Source: Pseudomonadota bacterium (lineage in GTDB: Bacteria > Desulfobacterota > JADFVX01). Taken from it: 8,469 nt of DNA. Location of the stretch: assembly GCA_015222555.1 (NCBI GenBank), contig JADFVM010000317.1, positions 1-8,469 of the forward strand, in the 5' to 3' direction. The notes beneath the pieces are model-generated. The model was given only the letters and a program-made list of their open reading frames with translations, had not been told where the DNA came from and searched no databases. Shown in pieces: positions 1 through 5,496 of the stretch. Position numbers and translations under genes: made by a program. Each line of letters starts with the position of its first letter. The stretch's first letter is position 1.

Positions 1-223
1 CCGATACCCATCCGCCTAAGATAAGCTTATACCTAATGAGGGGGAAGATAACTGTCGAAGAATAAGATGAAAATGTAAAAACCCTATTGAAGTGAGATGA
101 CACTGTCCAGCAAAAACAGGAATTTGCCATTTCCTTTAATCGTAGGTGGCAATCCATTCAACCCTTGCCTTCACCATCCTGCCGTGCTTTTAACATCGGT
201 TCCATACAACATGACAGATGGAT

Positions 224-249
224 AAGGGCACCTCTCTATCGCCCTTTTT
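224..249 (+). terminator. Possible intrinsic terminator
   Basis: AAGGGC (224-229) pairs with GCCCTT (241-246) across an 11-base loop, and the T run continues through 249. The stem is only 6 bp and the loop is large, so it is a weak candidate. It would end transcription from whatever lies left of the window. It sits immediately before the candidate lepA promoter, which fits a boundary between transcription units. Confidence 0.35.
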
Positions 250-252
250 CCT

Positions 253-282
253 TTGACAAAACAGGCCTATCTGAGATATCTT
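253..282 (+). promoter_or_regulatory. Candidate sigma70 promoter for lepA-lepB
   Basis: A perfect -35 box TTGACA (253-258) is followed after 18 bases by TATCTT (277-282), a 4 of 6 match to the -10 consensus. Transcription would begin near 289, about 40 bases before lepA. The -35 box is strong and the -10 box mediocre; no competing promoter was seen. Confidence 0.5.
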
Positions 283-320
283 TCTTGTTTGTTTTAAACT
301 CTACGAGAAGATAATATTCA

Positions 321-335
321 GTGAAAAATCCTTGA
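321..335 (+). promoter_or_regulatory. Four-codon mini-ORF overlapping the lepA TTG start
   Basis: GTG AAA AAT CCT TGA begins 10 bases after GAGAAG (305-310), and its stop TGA (333-335) overlaps the lepA TTG (332-334). The well-placed ribosome site therefore serves this tiny frame, and lepA could be reached by termination and re-initiation. Alternatively one A is missing from the A run at 324-328, and the GTG is the true lepA start. The sequence alone cannot decide. Confidence 0.35.
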
Positions 336-2131
336 AAAACCAGTCAAAGATAAGAAATTTTTCTATTATTGCCCATATAGACCACGGAAAGTCCACCCTG
401 GCTGACCGCCTGCTTGAATATACCGGTGCGCTAACGGCCAGAGAGATGAAAGAGCAGGTCCTGGACAAGATGGATATTGAAAGGGAGCGGGGCATTACCA
501 TAAAAGCCCAGCCCGTTCGCCTCAACTATAAGGCCGACGATGGTGAGGTTTACGAATTAAACCTCATTGATACGCCCGGGCATGTCGATTTTGGATATGA
601 GGTGTCGAGGAGTCTCTCGGCCTGTGAAGGCGCGTTACTTGTGGTGGATGCATCGCAGGGTGTGGAGGCTCAAACAGTGGCCAATGTTTATCTGGCCCTG
701 GATAATGATCTTGAAATTATACCTGTGCTGAACAAGATTGACCTTCCCAGCGCCGAGCCGGAGAGAGTCATTGAAGAAATAGAAGAAGTGATCGGTCTTG
801 ACGCATCAGATGCCATAAAAGCCAGCGCCAAGGAGGGCATAGGTACAAGGGATATTTTAGAGGCCATTGTTGCCAGGATTCCGCCACCGAAGGGTGATGA
901 AGAAAAACCCCTTAAAGCCCTTATCGTCGATTCCTGGTATGATTCCTATCAGGGTGTAATCATATTAGTCAGAGTTTTTGACGGTATGATCAAGAAGGGA
1001 CAAAAAATCCACCTCATGGCGACAGATTCAAGCTTTCAGGTTATCGAGGTAGGCGCCTTTTTCCCCGCGATGGCTAAAGTCGATTCTCTGTCCACAGGTG
1101 AGGTGGGCTATGTCATTGCCGGCATAAAAGACCTCCATGACACAAAGATCGGCGATACCATTACAAATGACAAAAACCCGACAACCGACCCCTGTCCCGG
1201 CTTCAAGGAACTTAAACCCATGGTTTTCAGTGGTCTTTATCCCGTCGATACCAATCAATATGAAGATCTCAAGGATGCGCTGGAAAAACTGGCGCTCAAT
1301 GACTCTTCTTTTACCTATACCCCGGAGACGTCACTAGCCCTTGGCTTTGGCTATAGATGTGGTTTCCTTGGACTTCTTCATATGGAGATAATCCAGGAAA
1401 GGCTTGAAAGAGAATACAAGCTTAACCTGCTCACGACGGCGCCCAGCGTGGCCTACAAGGTGCATCTTGTAACGGGTGAAATAGAAATGATTGAAAATCC
1501 CGTTCATCTTCCGCCAGTGCAGAGCATTGCATTTATAGAAGAACCGATTATTTCAGCCAGTATTCATACACCCAGCGATTATGTGGGGACTATCCTCAGC
1601 CTGTGCCAGGATAGGCGGGGAATCCAAAAAGATATAAAATACCTCTCAAGCGACAGGGTAATTATTAATTACGAACTGCCTCTCAATGAAGTTGTCATGG
1701 AATTTTATGACCGCTTAAAGTCTATATCGAAGGGTTACGCCTCCCTTGATTATGAATTTGCCGATTTTACGAGGTCAAGTCTGGTGAAACTTGATATACT
1801 GATAAACGATGAGCCCGTTGATGCCCTGTCACTCATCATTCATAAAGACAAAGCCTATTACAGAGGGCGGGATCTTATTGGGAAAATGAAGGAACTTATT
1901 CCACGTCAGATGTTCGAAGTTATCATTCAGGCAGCCATCGGTACGAAGGTAATTGCCAGGGAGACAGTAAGGGCGCTTAGAAAGAATGTGACGGCAAAGT
2001 GTTATGGCGGTGACATAACACGAAAAAGAAAACTTATTGAGAAGCAAAAAGAAGGAAAAAAGAGAATGAAGCAGGTCGGTAGAGTCGAGATCCCGCAGGA
2101 TGTTTTCCTTGCCGCCTTAAAGATTGATTGA
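332..2131 (+). CDS. lepA: Elongation factor 4 (LepA), ribosome back-translocating GTPase
   Basis: LepA is a translational GTPase related to EF-G that acts on ribosomes in the cytoplasm. At 599 residues the length is normal for the family. The G motifs are all visible: P-loop AHIDHGKST (14-22), switch I region RERGITIKA (51-59), DTPGH (80-84), NKID (134-137) and SAKEG (165-169). EF-G-like domains II, III and V follow. The LepA-specific C-terminal domain is clear at about 552-597, with KCYGGDITRKRKLIEKQKEG followed by a lysine-rich tail. The start is a TTG without a well-placed Shine-Dalgarno: GAGAAG (305-310) is 21 bases upstream and better spaced for a GTG at 321 in another frame. The family N-terminus (IRNFSIIAHIDHGKS) begins at residue 7, so little can be missing. 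It probably forms an operon with lepB. The identity is secure; the exact start is less so. Confidence 0.97.
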   Translation: MKNQSKIRNFSIIAHIDHGKSTLADRLLEYTGALTAREMKEQVLDKMDIERERGITIKAQPVRLNYKADDGEVYELNLIDTPGHVDFGYEVSRSLSACEGALLVVDASQGVEAQTVANVYLALDNDLEIIPVLNKIDLPSAEPERVIEEIEEVIGLDASDAIKASAKEGIGTRDILEAIVARIPPPKGDEEKPLKALIVDSWYDSYQGVIILVRVFDGMIKKGQKIHLMATDSSFQVIEVGAFFPAMAKVDSLSTGEVGYVIAGIKDLHDTKIGDTITNDKNPTTDPCPGFKELKPMVFSGLYPVDTNQYEDLKDALEKLALNDSSFTYTPETSLALGFGYRCGFLGLLHMEIIQERLEREYKLNLLTTAPSVAYKVHLVTGEIEMIENPVHLPPVQSIAFIEEPIISASIHTPSDYVGTILSLCQDRRGIQKDIKYLSSDRVIINYELPLNEVVMEFYDRLKSISKGYASLDYEFADFTRSSLVKLDILINDEPVDALSLIIHKDKAYYRGRDLIGKMKELIPRQMFEVIIQAAIGTKVIARETVRALRKNVTAKCYGGDITRKRKLIEKQKEGKKRMKQVGRVEIPQDVFLAALKID

Positions 2132-2144
2132 GGAGTTTCACTGA

Positions 2145-2987
2145 ATGAGCGATAAGCATACGGAAAAGGCGACAGCGAAGATTTTGAAGGAGGCAGATTT
2201 CGAGATCAACACGACACGGCGCCTTATTAAGAAATCTAAAAAGAAGGTAGACTCAGAAAAGATAAAACTCCTTGAGACAGACATTATGGCGCTGGAAAGA
2301 GCGGTGCGCGAAAACGAGCCCAAAGAAATTCTTGCAAAGGAAGAAAGGCTTGTAAAGGCAAGGGATCGTGTCATGCCCTTTCATAATAAGTCGGTCGTCA
2401 GGGAGTATGCAGAAGCTATTGTCATCGCGATTATTCTTGCTCTCTTTATCCGAAGTTTCATTGTGCAGGCCTTTAAGATACCCTCAGGTTCCATGGAGGA
2501 GACCCTGTTAATAGGCGATCACCTGCTCGTTAACAAATTCATCTATGGAATAAGTCTCCCCTTTATAGATAAAAAACTTGTTGATTTTGCATCTCCAAAG
2601 AGAGGAGATATCATTGTCTTCAGGTATCCAGAGGATAAAGACAAGGATTTTATAAAAAGGGTCATCGGTGTAGGCGGTGACAAGGTTGAAGTGAAGAATA
2701 AAAAGGTATTCATTAATGATGAACCCCTGGGAGATGAACCTTATGCGGTATTTAAGGCCGGAGAATCACTTTTCGGCTTTACCAAAGGCAGAAATTTCGG
2801 GCCTAAAACTGTCCCCGAAAATCACGTATTTGTCATGGGTGACAACAGGGACAACAGTCATGACAGCCGCTTCTGGGGAACAGTTCATACCGATGAAATC
2901 AGAGGAAAGGCCTTTATCCTGTATTGGTCCTGGGATAGTGTAAACAACGGTATCCGGTTCAGACGTATCGGAAACCTGATTCATTAA
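2145..2987 (+). CDS. lepB: Signal peptidase I with charged N-terminal extension
   Basis: Type I signal peptidase is a membrane serine protease with a Ser-Lys dyad that removes signal peptides from exported proteins. The nucleophile is Ser116 in PSGSM (113-117), and the general base is Lys171 in FIKRVIGVGGDK (169-180). The box-E motif MGDNRDNSHDSRFWG spans 231-245. One transmembrane segment lies at about 89-110, leaving the catalytic domain outside the inner membrane. Before it is an unusual 85-residue Lys/Glu-rich stretch, predicted by eye to be helical or coiled coil, presumably cytoplasmic. The family's usual Pro after SM is Glu here (SMEETL). The start at 2145 has AGGAG (2131-2135) 9 bases upstream, overlapping the lepA stop. 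An internal ATG at 2373, with AAGGG 8 bases upstream, would give a standard 204-residue enzyme and cannot be excluded. Adjacent lepA and lepB are common in proteobacteria. Confidence 0.95.
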   Translation: MSDKHTEKATAKILKEADFEINTTRRLIKKSKKKVDSEKIKLLETDIMALERAVRENEPKEILAKEERLVKARDRVMPFHNKSVVREYAEAIVIAIILALFIRSFIVQAFKIPSGSMEETLLIGDHLLVNKFIYGISLPFIDKKLVDFASPKRGDIIVFRYPEDKDKDFIKRVIGVGGDKVEVKNKKVFINDEPLGDEPYAVFKAGESLFGFTKGRNFGPKTVPENHVFVMGDNRDNSHDSRFWGTVHTDEIRGKAFILYWSWDSVNNGIRFRRIGNLIH

Positions 2988-3001
2988 CCGATGACATAAA
3001 C

Positions 3002-3072
3002 AGATTCATCCCAAGCAAAGAAATATGATACCACAGAGAAAACAATAAGGCAGATGAGAAAAAAATGAATCT
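3002..3072. repeat. Spaced 8-base inverted repeat after lepB
   Basis: AGATTCAT (3002-3009) is the exact reverse complement of ATGAATCT (3065-3072), separated by 55 bases and followed by a T-rich stretch. No other structure fills this gap. It could be a loose end-of-transcript structure for lepA-lepB, but the large loop makes chance quite possible. Confidence 0.25.
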
Positions 3073-3105
3073 TTCTTTGAGGTCTTCCATCTTAAGGTTT
3101 AAATT

Positions 3106-3129
3106 TAGCTAATGAAGCTATTATATAAC
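3106..3129. promoter_or_regulatory. Inverted repeat next to a possible tpx -10 box
   Basis: TAGCT (3106-3110) and AGCTA (3116-3120) form an inverted repeat around AATGA, 3 bases before TATAAC (3124-3129), a possible -10 box for tpx. No good -35 box is present 17 bases upstream, which may mean activator dependence or that this is not the promoter. The repeat could be an operator for a redox-responsive regulator, but nothing identifies one. Confidence 0.25.
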
Positions 3130-3140
3130 TAATATTCAAT

Positions 3141-3145
3141 GGAGG
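3141..3145 (+). promoter_or_regulatory. Ribosome binding site that sets the tpx start
   Basis: GGAGG (3141-3145) lies 5 bases before the ATG at 3151. An in-frame ATG at 3139 overlaps this site, so it cannot use it and has no other. The start at 3151 is preferred. Confidence 0.85.
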
Positions 3146-3150
3146 ATATA

Positions 3151-3684
3151 ATGGAAAGAGAAGGAATAGTCACTGTTAAAGGCAATGCTGTCACACTGGT
3201 CGGACCTGAACTCAAAACGGGGGAGAAGTCGCCTGACTTTACCGTTGTTAATAAAGAGTTAAAAGAAGTCACACTCGGTGATTTTGAAGGTAAGGTCAAA
3301 ATCATTAGCGTTACACCATCACTGGATACGCCAGTATGCGAGGCTCAAACAAGAAGATTCAATGAAGAGGCTGCTAAACTAGAGGGTGCTGCCATTATCA
3401 ATATCAGCATGGATCTTCCCTTTGCAATTTCAAGGTTTTGCACCACTGCCGGCATAGACAAGATTGAAACCCTCTCTGATCACAGGGATGCCTCTTTTGC
3501 AAGCGCCTATGGTGTCCTTATTAAAGAGTTAAGGCTTCACGCACGTTCTATCTTTGTCCTGGATGCAGATAATACACTTGTCTATCAGGAAGTCGTCGGT
3601 GAGCTTACTGACCATCCTGACTATGATAAAGCCCTTGAGGCAGCAAATAGCCTGTTAAACAGGAAGACGCAAGCCGCCGCTTAA
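3151..3684 (+). CDS. tpx: Thiol peroxidase (Tpx, atypical 2-Cys peroxiredoxin)
   Basis: Tpx reduces hydrogen peroxide and alkyl or lipid hydroperoxides, with electrons from thioredoxin. From the start at 3151 the protein has 177 residues, near the usual length. The peroxidatic Cys63 lies in SLDTPVCEAQTRRF (57-70), a Tpx signature with the conserved Thr60. The resolving Cys97 is in DLPFAISRFC (88-97), as in the intramolecular disulfide of the Tpx subfamily. Arg132 (HARSIF) matches the active-site arginine. There is no signal peptide, so the enzyme is probably cytoplasmic, unlike some family members described as periplasmic. The gene stands alone between lepB and the pyr operon, with its own gap upstream and a strong terminator downstream, so it is likely its own transcription unit. 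There is no evident functional link to either neighbour. Confidence 0.96.
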   Translation: MEREGIVTVKGNAVTLVGPELKTGEKSPDFTVVNKELKEVTLGDFEGKVKIISVTPSLDTPVCEAQTRRFNEEAAKLEGAAIINISMDLPFAISRFCTTAGIDKIETLSDHRDASFASAYGVLIKELRLHARSIFVLDADNTLVYQEVVGELTDHPDYDKALEAANSLLNRKTQAAA

Positions 3685-3703
3685 ATCACAAGAATGGCTG
3701 TAC

Positions 3704-3735
3704 AAAGGGTGTGCCTCATGGCACACCCTTTTTTT
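3704..3735 (+). terminator. Intrinsic terminator of tpx
   Basis: GGGTGTGCC (3707-3715) pairs perfectly with GGCACACCC (3720-3728) around a TCAT loop. Seven T follow (3729-3735), and the preceding AAA (3704-3706) can extend the stem. It starts 20 bases after the tpx stop and separates tpx from the pyr promoter. Confidence 0.93.
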
Positions 3736-3787
3736 GCCAACTTAAAAAATTCATACTCAATAACGAAGAATTATAGTCCATATTTTG

Positions 3788-3816
3788 TTGACTACCTTCT
3801 TATTATGATATAAAAT
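3788..3816 (+). promoter_or_regulatory. Sigma70-type promoter of the pyr operon
   Basis: TTGACT (3788-3793) and TAAAAT (3811-3816) each match consensus at 5 of 6 positions, with the ideal 17-base spacing. Transcription should start near 3823. This gives a leader of about 155 bases before pyrR that contains the PyrR-type hairpin, the leader frame and the attenuator. An overlapping TATAAA at 3809-3814 (spacing 15) is a poorer alternative. Confidence 0.75.
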
Positions 3817-3852
3817 GTGCTGCAGAAAATTGATGAAGAAAGCTTAATATTA

Positions 3853-3885
3853 ACCTTTAAATTAATCCGGCGAGATTAATAAGGT
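3853..3885 (+). promoter_or_regulatory. PyrR-binding RNA hairpin in the pyr leader
   Basis: The upper stem ATTAATC (3861-3867) pairs perfectly with GATTAAT (3874-3880) around the hexaloop CGGCGA (3868-3873). Below a three-base bulge on the 5' side (TAA, 3858-3860), ACCTT (3853-3857) pairs with AAGGT (3881-3885). The known PyrR-binding consensus, from the Bacillus pyr attenuators as I recall it, is ARUCCNGNGAGGYU with a CNGNGA hexaloop. Here AATCCGGCGAGATT (3864-3877) differs only at the twelfth position (A for G), and that change keeps pairing with the U at the third position. With UMP or UTP bound, PyrR would stabilise this structure and lower operon expression. The location between promoter and terminator, upstream of pyrR itself, supports the call. 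Confidence 0.82.
3880..3884 (+). promoter_or_regulatory. Leader-peptide Shine-Dalgarno within the PyrR hairpin
   Basis: TAAGG (3880-3884) matches the start of the full Shine-Dalgarno complement TAAGGAGGT and lies 5 bases before the ATG at 3890. All five bases are paired in the PyrR hairpin: 3880 in the upper stem and 3881-3884 in the lower stem. PyrR binding would hide it. The spacing is slightly short of ideal. Confidence 0.5.
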
Positions 3886-3889
3886 AAGA

Positions 3890-3970
3890 ATGATAAATAG
3901 AAACTCAATCTGTTCAGAAGCCTCCCTCCCTAATCAGGCAGGGAGGTTTTTTTTAGTACCTTTAGCTTAG
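3890..3970 (+). CDS. Putative pyr leader peptide (26 codons) spanning the attenuator
   Basis: This small frame runs from ATG 3890 to TAG 3968-3970 and ends 7 bases before the pyrR ATG, within pyrR's own ribosome site. It begins MINRNSICSEASL and ends AGRFFLVPLA; the Phe-Phe-Leu codons are the terminator's U run. It crosses the complete terminator hairpin, so a ribosome following RNA polymerase closely would stop the hairpin from forming, as with the pyrBI leader peptide of enteric bacteria. Its product probably has no function of its own. Its Shine-Dalgarno lies inside the PyrR hairpin, giving an obvious route to control. An open frame of 26 codons can occur by chance; placement and ribosome site are the only evidence. 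Conservation has not been tested. Confidence 0.5.
   Translation: MINRNSICSEASLPNQAGRFFLVPLA
3918..3954 (+). terminator. Attenuator (intrinsic terminator) in the pyr leader
   Basis: CCTCCCT (3921-3927) pairs with AGGGAGG (3940-3946). After one C-C mismatch the stem continues CCT with AGG (3929-3931 and 3936-3938) around an AATC loop (3932-3935). Eight T follow (3947-3954), with AAG (3918-3920) able to extend the base. It ends 23 bases before pyrR and about 130 bases after the predicted transcription start. That position fits an attenuator of the pyr operon rather than an end for tpx, which has its own terminator. Confidence 0.92.
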
Positions 3971-3977
3971 GTAATCT

Positions 3978-4517
3978 ATGACAAGTATAAAAAGAAAAAT
4001 CCTCGATGCCGATGGCGTAAATAGAGCAATCACAAGGATTTCCCACGAAATTCTTGAAGCCAATAAAGGCATTGAAAATCTTGCCCTTGTGGGTATTCGG
4101 ACGGGTGGTGTTGATTTAGCCAGATATCTTTCAAAAAAAATTGAGGAGATCGAGGGTTCAAGCATTCCTATAGGTATTATTGACATCACACTTTATCGAG
4201 ATGATCTTTCAATCGCAACACATCATCCCATAGTGGGAAGCACAGAAATTGACTTTTCTATTGATGATAAAAACCTCGTTCTTGTCGATGACGTCTTATA
4301 TACGGGCAGAACTGTCAGGGCTGCCATGGATGCGCTTATTGACTTCGGCCGTCCTAAGGCAATTATGCTGGCGGTTCTCATTGACAGAGGGCATAGAGAA
4401 CTTCCAATTAAGGCTGACTTTGTGGGGAAGAATGTTCCTACTTCAAAAAATGATGTTATAAAAGCCCGTTTAGAGGGCGATTTGGGTGTTGATATCTTTA
4501 TATCCAAAGACGATTAA
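3978..4517 (+). CDS. pyrR: PyrR, pyrimidine operon RNA-binding regulator / uracil phosphoribosyltransferase
   Basis: PyrR belongs to the phosphoribosyltransferase fold. It binds pyr leader RNA when UMP or UTP is high and often also converts uracil plus PRPP to UMP. The length, 179 residues, is typical. The PRPP-binding loop VLVDDVLYTGRTVRAAMDAL occupies 101-120, and RTGG (41-44) marks the pyrophosphate loop. DRGHRELPIKADFVGKNVPT (136-155) is the characteristic PyrR segment that distinguishes it from other phosphoribosyltransferases. The ribosome site is a modest TTAGGT ending 5 bases before the ATG, and it contains the stop of the leader frame, so translation may depend on leader translation. 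It is the first gene of the pyr operon, 16 bases before pyrB, and so should control its own expression through the leader hairpin. Confidence 0.96.
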   Translation: MTSIKRKILDADGVNRAITRISHEILEANKGIENLALVGIRTGGVDLARYLSKKIEEIEGSSIPIGIIDITLYRDDLSIATHHPIVGSTEIDFSIDDKNLVLVDDVLYTGRTVRAAMDALIDFGRPKAIMLAVLIDRGHRELPIKADFVGKNVPTSKNDVIKARLEGDLGVDIFISKDD

Positions 4518-4533
4518 TATGAGGCGCTAAGGT

Positions 4534-5496
4534 TTGCAGCTGAGAAATAAAGACATTCTGGGCATTAAAGACCTTGACAGGGATGAAATTGAACTGATCC
4601 TTGATACGGCGGAGTCTCTCAAGTGGGTATCGAACAGGGATATCAAGAAAGTTCCCACATTGAGGGGAAAGACTATCATCAACCTCTTCTTCGAAGCAAG
4701 CACCCGGACAAGGACATCCTTTGAAATTGCAGGCAAGCGGATGAGCGCCGATGTCATCAACATTTCAGCCTCATCAAGCAGCGCCGTTAAGGGCGAGACT
4801 CTCATCGATACGGCTAAAAATCTTCAGGCGATGAGTCCCGATATTATCGTTGTTCGCCATGGATCATCAGGGGCTCCGCAAATCATATCAGGCGCTGTCA
4901 AGGCCTCTGTCATCAATGCAGGTGACGGTTGTCATGAACATCCCAGCCAGTCCCTGCTGGATCTTCTCACTATCAGGCAGGTCAAAGGTCAGATCGAGGG
5001 CCTTCGCATCGCAATTATCGGTGACATTAAACATAGCAGGGTGGCGCGGTCAAATATCTACGCCCTGACAAAAATGGGCGCACAGGTCGTCGTCGCCGGA
5101 TTTCCCACATTGCTTCCACCGGAGATTGAAAAGATGGGTGCAAGCATCCGCAAAACTCTGGATGAGGCGATCATCGATGCCGATGTCATCATGATGCTGA
5201 GAATTCAGAAGGAGAGGATGACCGGCCCCTATTTTCCTACGGAGAGAGAATACTCCATGCTCTTCGGCCTCAATGCCAAACGACTTAAATCAGCAAAAAG
5301 TGATGTCACAATTATGCATCCCGGTCCTGTTAACAGAGGGGTGGAAATATCACCTGAGGTGGCTGACGGCCCCTATTCTGTAATTTTAGAGCAGGTTGCA
5401 AACGGTGTTGCCATAAGAATGGCACTTTTATACCTGCTTTCAGGCAGAAAACATGAAGAAAGCAGGAAGGAAGCGAGGGATGAAAACAATAATTAG
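4534..5496 (+). CDS. pyrB: Aspartate carbamoyltransferase catalytic subunit
   Basis: ATCase joins carbamoyl phosphate and L-aspartate to give N-carbamoyl-L-aspartate, the committed step of pyrimidine synthesis. The carbamoyl-phosphate loop STRTRTSFE is at 56-64 and the mobile-loop Lys86 is in SSAVKGET (82-89). CHEHPSQSLLD (133-143) gives the active-site His136, RIQKER (223-228) supplies the aspartate-binding arginine, and HPGPVNRGVEI (262-272) completes the site. The 320 residues include a hydrophilic tail of about 16 residues encoded where it overlaps pyrC. The start is TTG with GAGG (4521-4524) 9 bases upstream. An in-frame ATG at 4519 is cut off by a TAA at 4528-4530, so TTG is the only good choice. 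No pyrI regulatory gene follows, which fits the PyrR-regulated type rather than the enteric PyrBI type. Confidence 0.96.
   Translation: MQLRNKDILGIKDLDRDEIELILDTAESLKWVSNRDIKKVPTLRGKTIINLFFEASTRTRTSFEIAGKRMSADVINISASSSSAVKGETLIDTAKNLQAMSPDIIVVRHGSSGAPQIISGAVKASVINAGDGCHEHPSQSLLDLLTIRQVKGQIEGLRIAIIGDIKHSRVARSNIYALTKMGAQVVVAGFPTLLPPEIEKMGASIRKTLDEAIIDADVIMMLRIQKERMTGPYFPTEREYSMLFGLNAKRLKSAKSDVTIMHPGPVNRGVEISPEVADGPYSVILEQVANGVAIRMALLYLLSGRKHEESRKEARDENNN

Larger units (their letters stand above)
1..331. other. Non-coding stretch upstream of lepA
   Basis: I find no supportable gene here. One + frame is open from base 3 to a TAA at 63-65 and could be the last 20 codons of an upstream gene, but it is too short and unfamiliar to call. 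The rest is interrupted in all frames apart from the antisense shadow of lepA at its right edge. It holds a terminator-like hairpin near 224-249 and a candidate lepA promoter at 253-282, listed separately. Confidence 0.6.

Noticed and set aside
3139..3150. An earlier in-frame ATG for tpx adding four residues
   Set aside because: This ATG overlaps the GGAGG ribosome site used by the ATG at 3151 and has no Shine-Dalgarno of its own.
3853..3935. A classical antiterminator in the pyr leader (GATTA 3874-3878 with TAATC 3931-3935, or GGCGAG with CTCCC)
   Set aside because: Each pairing is about five base pairs over a long loop and could not compete with the 7+3 bp terminator stem. A folding calculation could revise this.
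5453..5479. An earlier in-frame ATG for pyrC adding nine residues
   Set aside because: The extra residues are basic and unlike the family N-terminus, there is no good ribosome site, and the ATG at 5480 has AGGAAGG correctly placed.
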